Assembly: GCA_947184155.2 (NCBI GenBank)
Contig: CAMXCT020006357.1
Span: 301,001 to 365,000, forward strand
Direction of reading: 5' to 3'
DNA length: 64,000 bases
From: Cladocopium goreaui
Lineage: Eukaryota > Sar > Dinophyceae > Suessiales > Symbiodiniaceae
Part shown: piece by piece, positions 62,467 to 64,000 of the stretch
How the letters are laid out: the number at the start of each line of letters is the position of its first letter
Position numbering within the stretch: the stretch's first letter is position 1
Made by a program: the position numbers and the translations under genes
Notes under the pieces: model-generated
What the model was told of the DNA's origin: nothing
The model's input: the letters and a program-made list of their open reading frames with translations, nothing else
The model's database searches: none

Positions 62467-63999
62467 CTATAAAGAGAAACATATATATATATATATATAT
62501 TTTTTTCCCCCCCTCAAGCTCGTAGGGTCCGAAGACGCGGCCTGTTTGAATTCTCTGCTTTGCTTATACTTCGCAGCGAAGTCTCTGCCGATTTGCGACG
62601 TGAACTGCCTTGCGTTCATCGCTCGGCATCTTTCTAAAAATGCGTGGTCCAGCCCCAGGCTCCTGTCGAACTTCTGGTTTTGGAACCACGACTTGGGTTC
62701 CGCCGCCAGTGCTCGGCACATGGCGGGCGGATACTCTTTCAAGTATCCTGTGGACCAGCTGCCGTCCGCCAGCTTGCCGATAGATGATCTCTTCGGCGGG
62801 TCCTTGATGAGATGGTGTTCACGAAGGGACTGACGCAGGGAAGGCAAATTCAATGAAAGAAGTCCATGAAGCCTTCCAGCGCTCTGAATAGAGCCATGAT
62901 CGGTAACCTCCAGATCGAGGGTTTGTACTCTTCCTCGGGGAGGTCTGGATGCTCAATGATGCCACATCCCTGAGAAAAGTATAGGCGGAGCAACATGTCG
63001 AAGGAGAAATGTAGAAGGCCATTGCCAATCAGAATCTGGTCCAATTCGCGCAGGCTGAGCGCTTCCAGTCCCCATAACATGTCTGCTCCGCGTATTGGCC
63101 TGGGCCCTTTGTTCGCAAGGTGTTGAGCGAATCGTGCCTGTGACCACGTTTCACACGGGGGTCCTGCCAGGAAGGCATGGACCATCCTTCTATCAGCAGC
63201 GTCACGCCAAAAGCGTTGTGTAGATGGCTTGGTGGCATCTCCCCAAACGGCATCAGTCATCAAATCTAATGATACAACGTGAAGAACCGTGCCATCATTG
63301 GAATGCTGCTGAAAATGCTCCAGAAAAAACTGAACGTCTCCTGGCCGTCTGCGTCCACTAAAAGCATGTAACAACACCCGATGTTTGCCAATCATGCGTG
63401 GTGGCTGCATCCTGTCCAGGCTCTCCAAAAAGCTGAATTGATCCTCCAAAATGTCCAGAGAGGTGTCACGCACTGCAGGGTCACTGGAATCCTTCTGTAA
63501 GAATGGCCAGGCCTCACTCTGACATAGCTGATGAAGGCATTGCTGAGCATGTTGGAGGGGCACAACCCTGAAGGGTTCAGTCTCCGTCTCAAGTGTTGTA
63601 AGGAATTCCTGTAAAGTCAATCTGCATCTGGTCCATGAAATCTCCGTGGAGTGGATGACTGATCTGGCTGCTTCCAAAAAGTCATCTGCGGTATCCAGCT
63701 GCAGGGCGACCTCTGCAATGCGGTCATGCATCTCTCAGTGGATGAGGGACATATCTCTAGCTCTTGGTGGCGGCAGAACTGGGCCAGCAGCTTGCAGCGG
63801 CGGCAGTCGCCCATCATGCTGTAAGTGGCGTCGCCGATCTTCATCGGAGCCATGTCCTGGGACTGGAGCATGACGTCCACCATGGGCAATCAGATTAGCA
63901 CGGCAACCCTGAGATCTCAGTAGATGAAGTTTCATCTTGCCGTGAGTGTAGTACTCCTGCAGACATGCGGCGCACGCGTCGATTCGAACAAGAATCGAA
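62467..63999 (-). mobile_element. Decayed retroelement ORF, methyltransferase-like
   Basis: The minus frame enters from the window edge with a zinc-finger-like segment (CAACLQEYYTHGKMKLHLLR then SQGC) and meets TGA at 63735-63737. It continues in the same frame from ATG at 63731 for 293 codons. Residues 119-129 (VLLHAFSGRRR), 154-156 (SLD) and 189-197 (AGPPCETWS) have the order of motif I, the acidic motif and the PPC motif of C5-cytosine methyltransferase folds. Downstream the frame shifts at about 62850 into NLPSLRQSLREHHLIKDPPK and STGYLKEYPPAMCRALAAE. Methyltransferase-bearing retroelements are known in Symbiodinium-group genomes. No reverse transcriptase is in view. Confidence 0.65.
62478..62512. 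repeat. (TA)n, T and C runs
   Basis: ATATATATATATATATATAT, then TTTTTTCCCCCCC, at the end of the retroelement frame. Confidence 0.9.
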
Positions 64000-64000
64000 C

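Noticed and set aside
1..64000. tRNA, rRNA or bacterial-type operons
   Set aside because: No cloverleaf, no conserved rRNA segment and no run of closely spaced same-strand long ORFs was seen by eye. A covariance-model scan would be needed to exclude tRNAs fully.

Overview
The window looks like nuclear DNA of a dinoflagellate, most likely a suessialean (Symbiodiniaceae or Polarella type). This rests on several signs read together. Coding sequence is cut into many short exons with long AT-rich introns, nearly all on the minus strand. GT-AG boundaries are mixed with possible GC-AG ones. There is a repeat-rich PPR gene, EF-hand exons, a retroelement with a methyltransferase-like PPC motif, and a decayed TTTAGGG tract. 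No bacterial operons, rRNA, tRNA or CRISPR were seen. No exon was tested by transcript or homology search, so most exon calls are inferences from reading frame plus splice-site context.

Layout. 0.6-25.3 kb: about twenty candidate minus-strand micro-exons from at least two or three genes, set in introns full of palindromic 100-155 bp elements. A minus-strand PPR gene (13.98-15.68 kb), interrupted by one in-frame TGA, and a 0.9 kb satellite sit in the middle. 25.3-30.4 kb: AT microsatellites, a possible secreted multi-exon protein (26.7-27.55 kb), a basic small protein in two exons (29.0-29.8 kb) and a seven-copy 70-bp tandem array. 30.55-36.61 kb and 52.03-57.99 kb: two direct copies (A and B) of a 6-kb segment, each with an EF-hand gene and a sulfotransferase gene. 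In A the EF-hand gene is broken and the sulfotransferase intact; in B it is the reverse. 36.6-43 kb: T-rich repeats, a telomere-like tract, an AT-rich piece with an Asp-box beta-propeller motif, then successive tandem arrays (21, 288, 227 and 16 bp). 43.4-52 kb: an AT-hook exon, a CAG/CGG trinucleotide block, a multi-exon minus-strand gene with a start codon (46.8-47.5 kb), a 527-bp tandem duplication, and a decayed gene with two OB-fold-like regions. 58-60 kb: further EF-hand exons. 62.4-64 kb: a decayed retroelement ORF running off the end.

The most interesting system is the set of palindromic elements. Three unrelated families end in CTGGT...ACCAG-like inverted repeats, so each carries a potential GT donor at one end and an AG acceptor at the other on both strands. 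Several sit exactly at the edge of open coding exons. This is what introner-type, intron-generating DNA transposons should look like, although at least one family would leave a scar if spliced at these sites.
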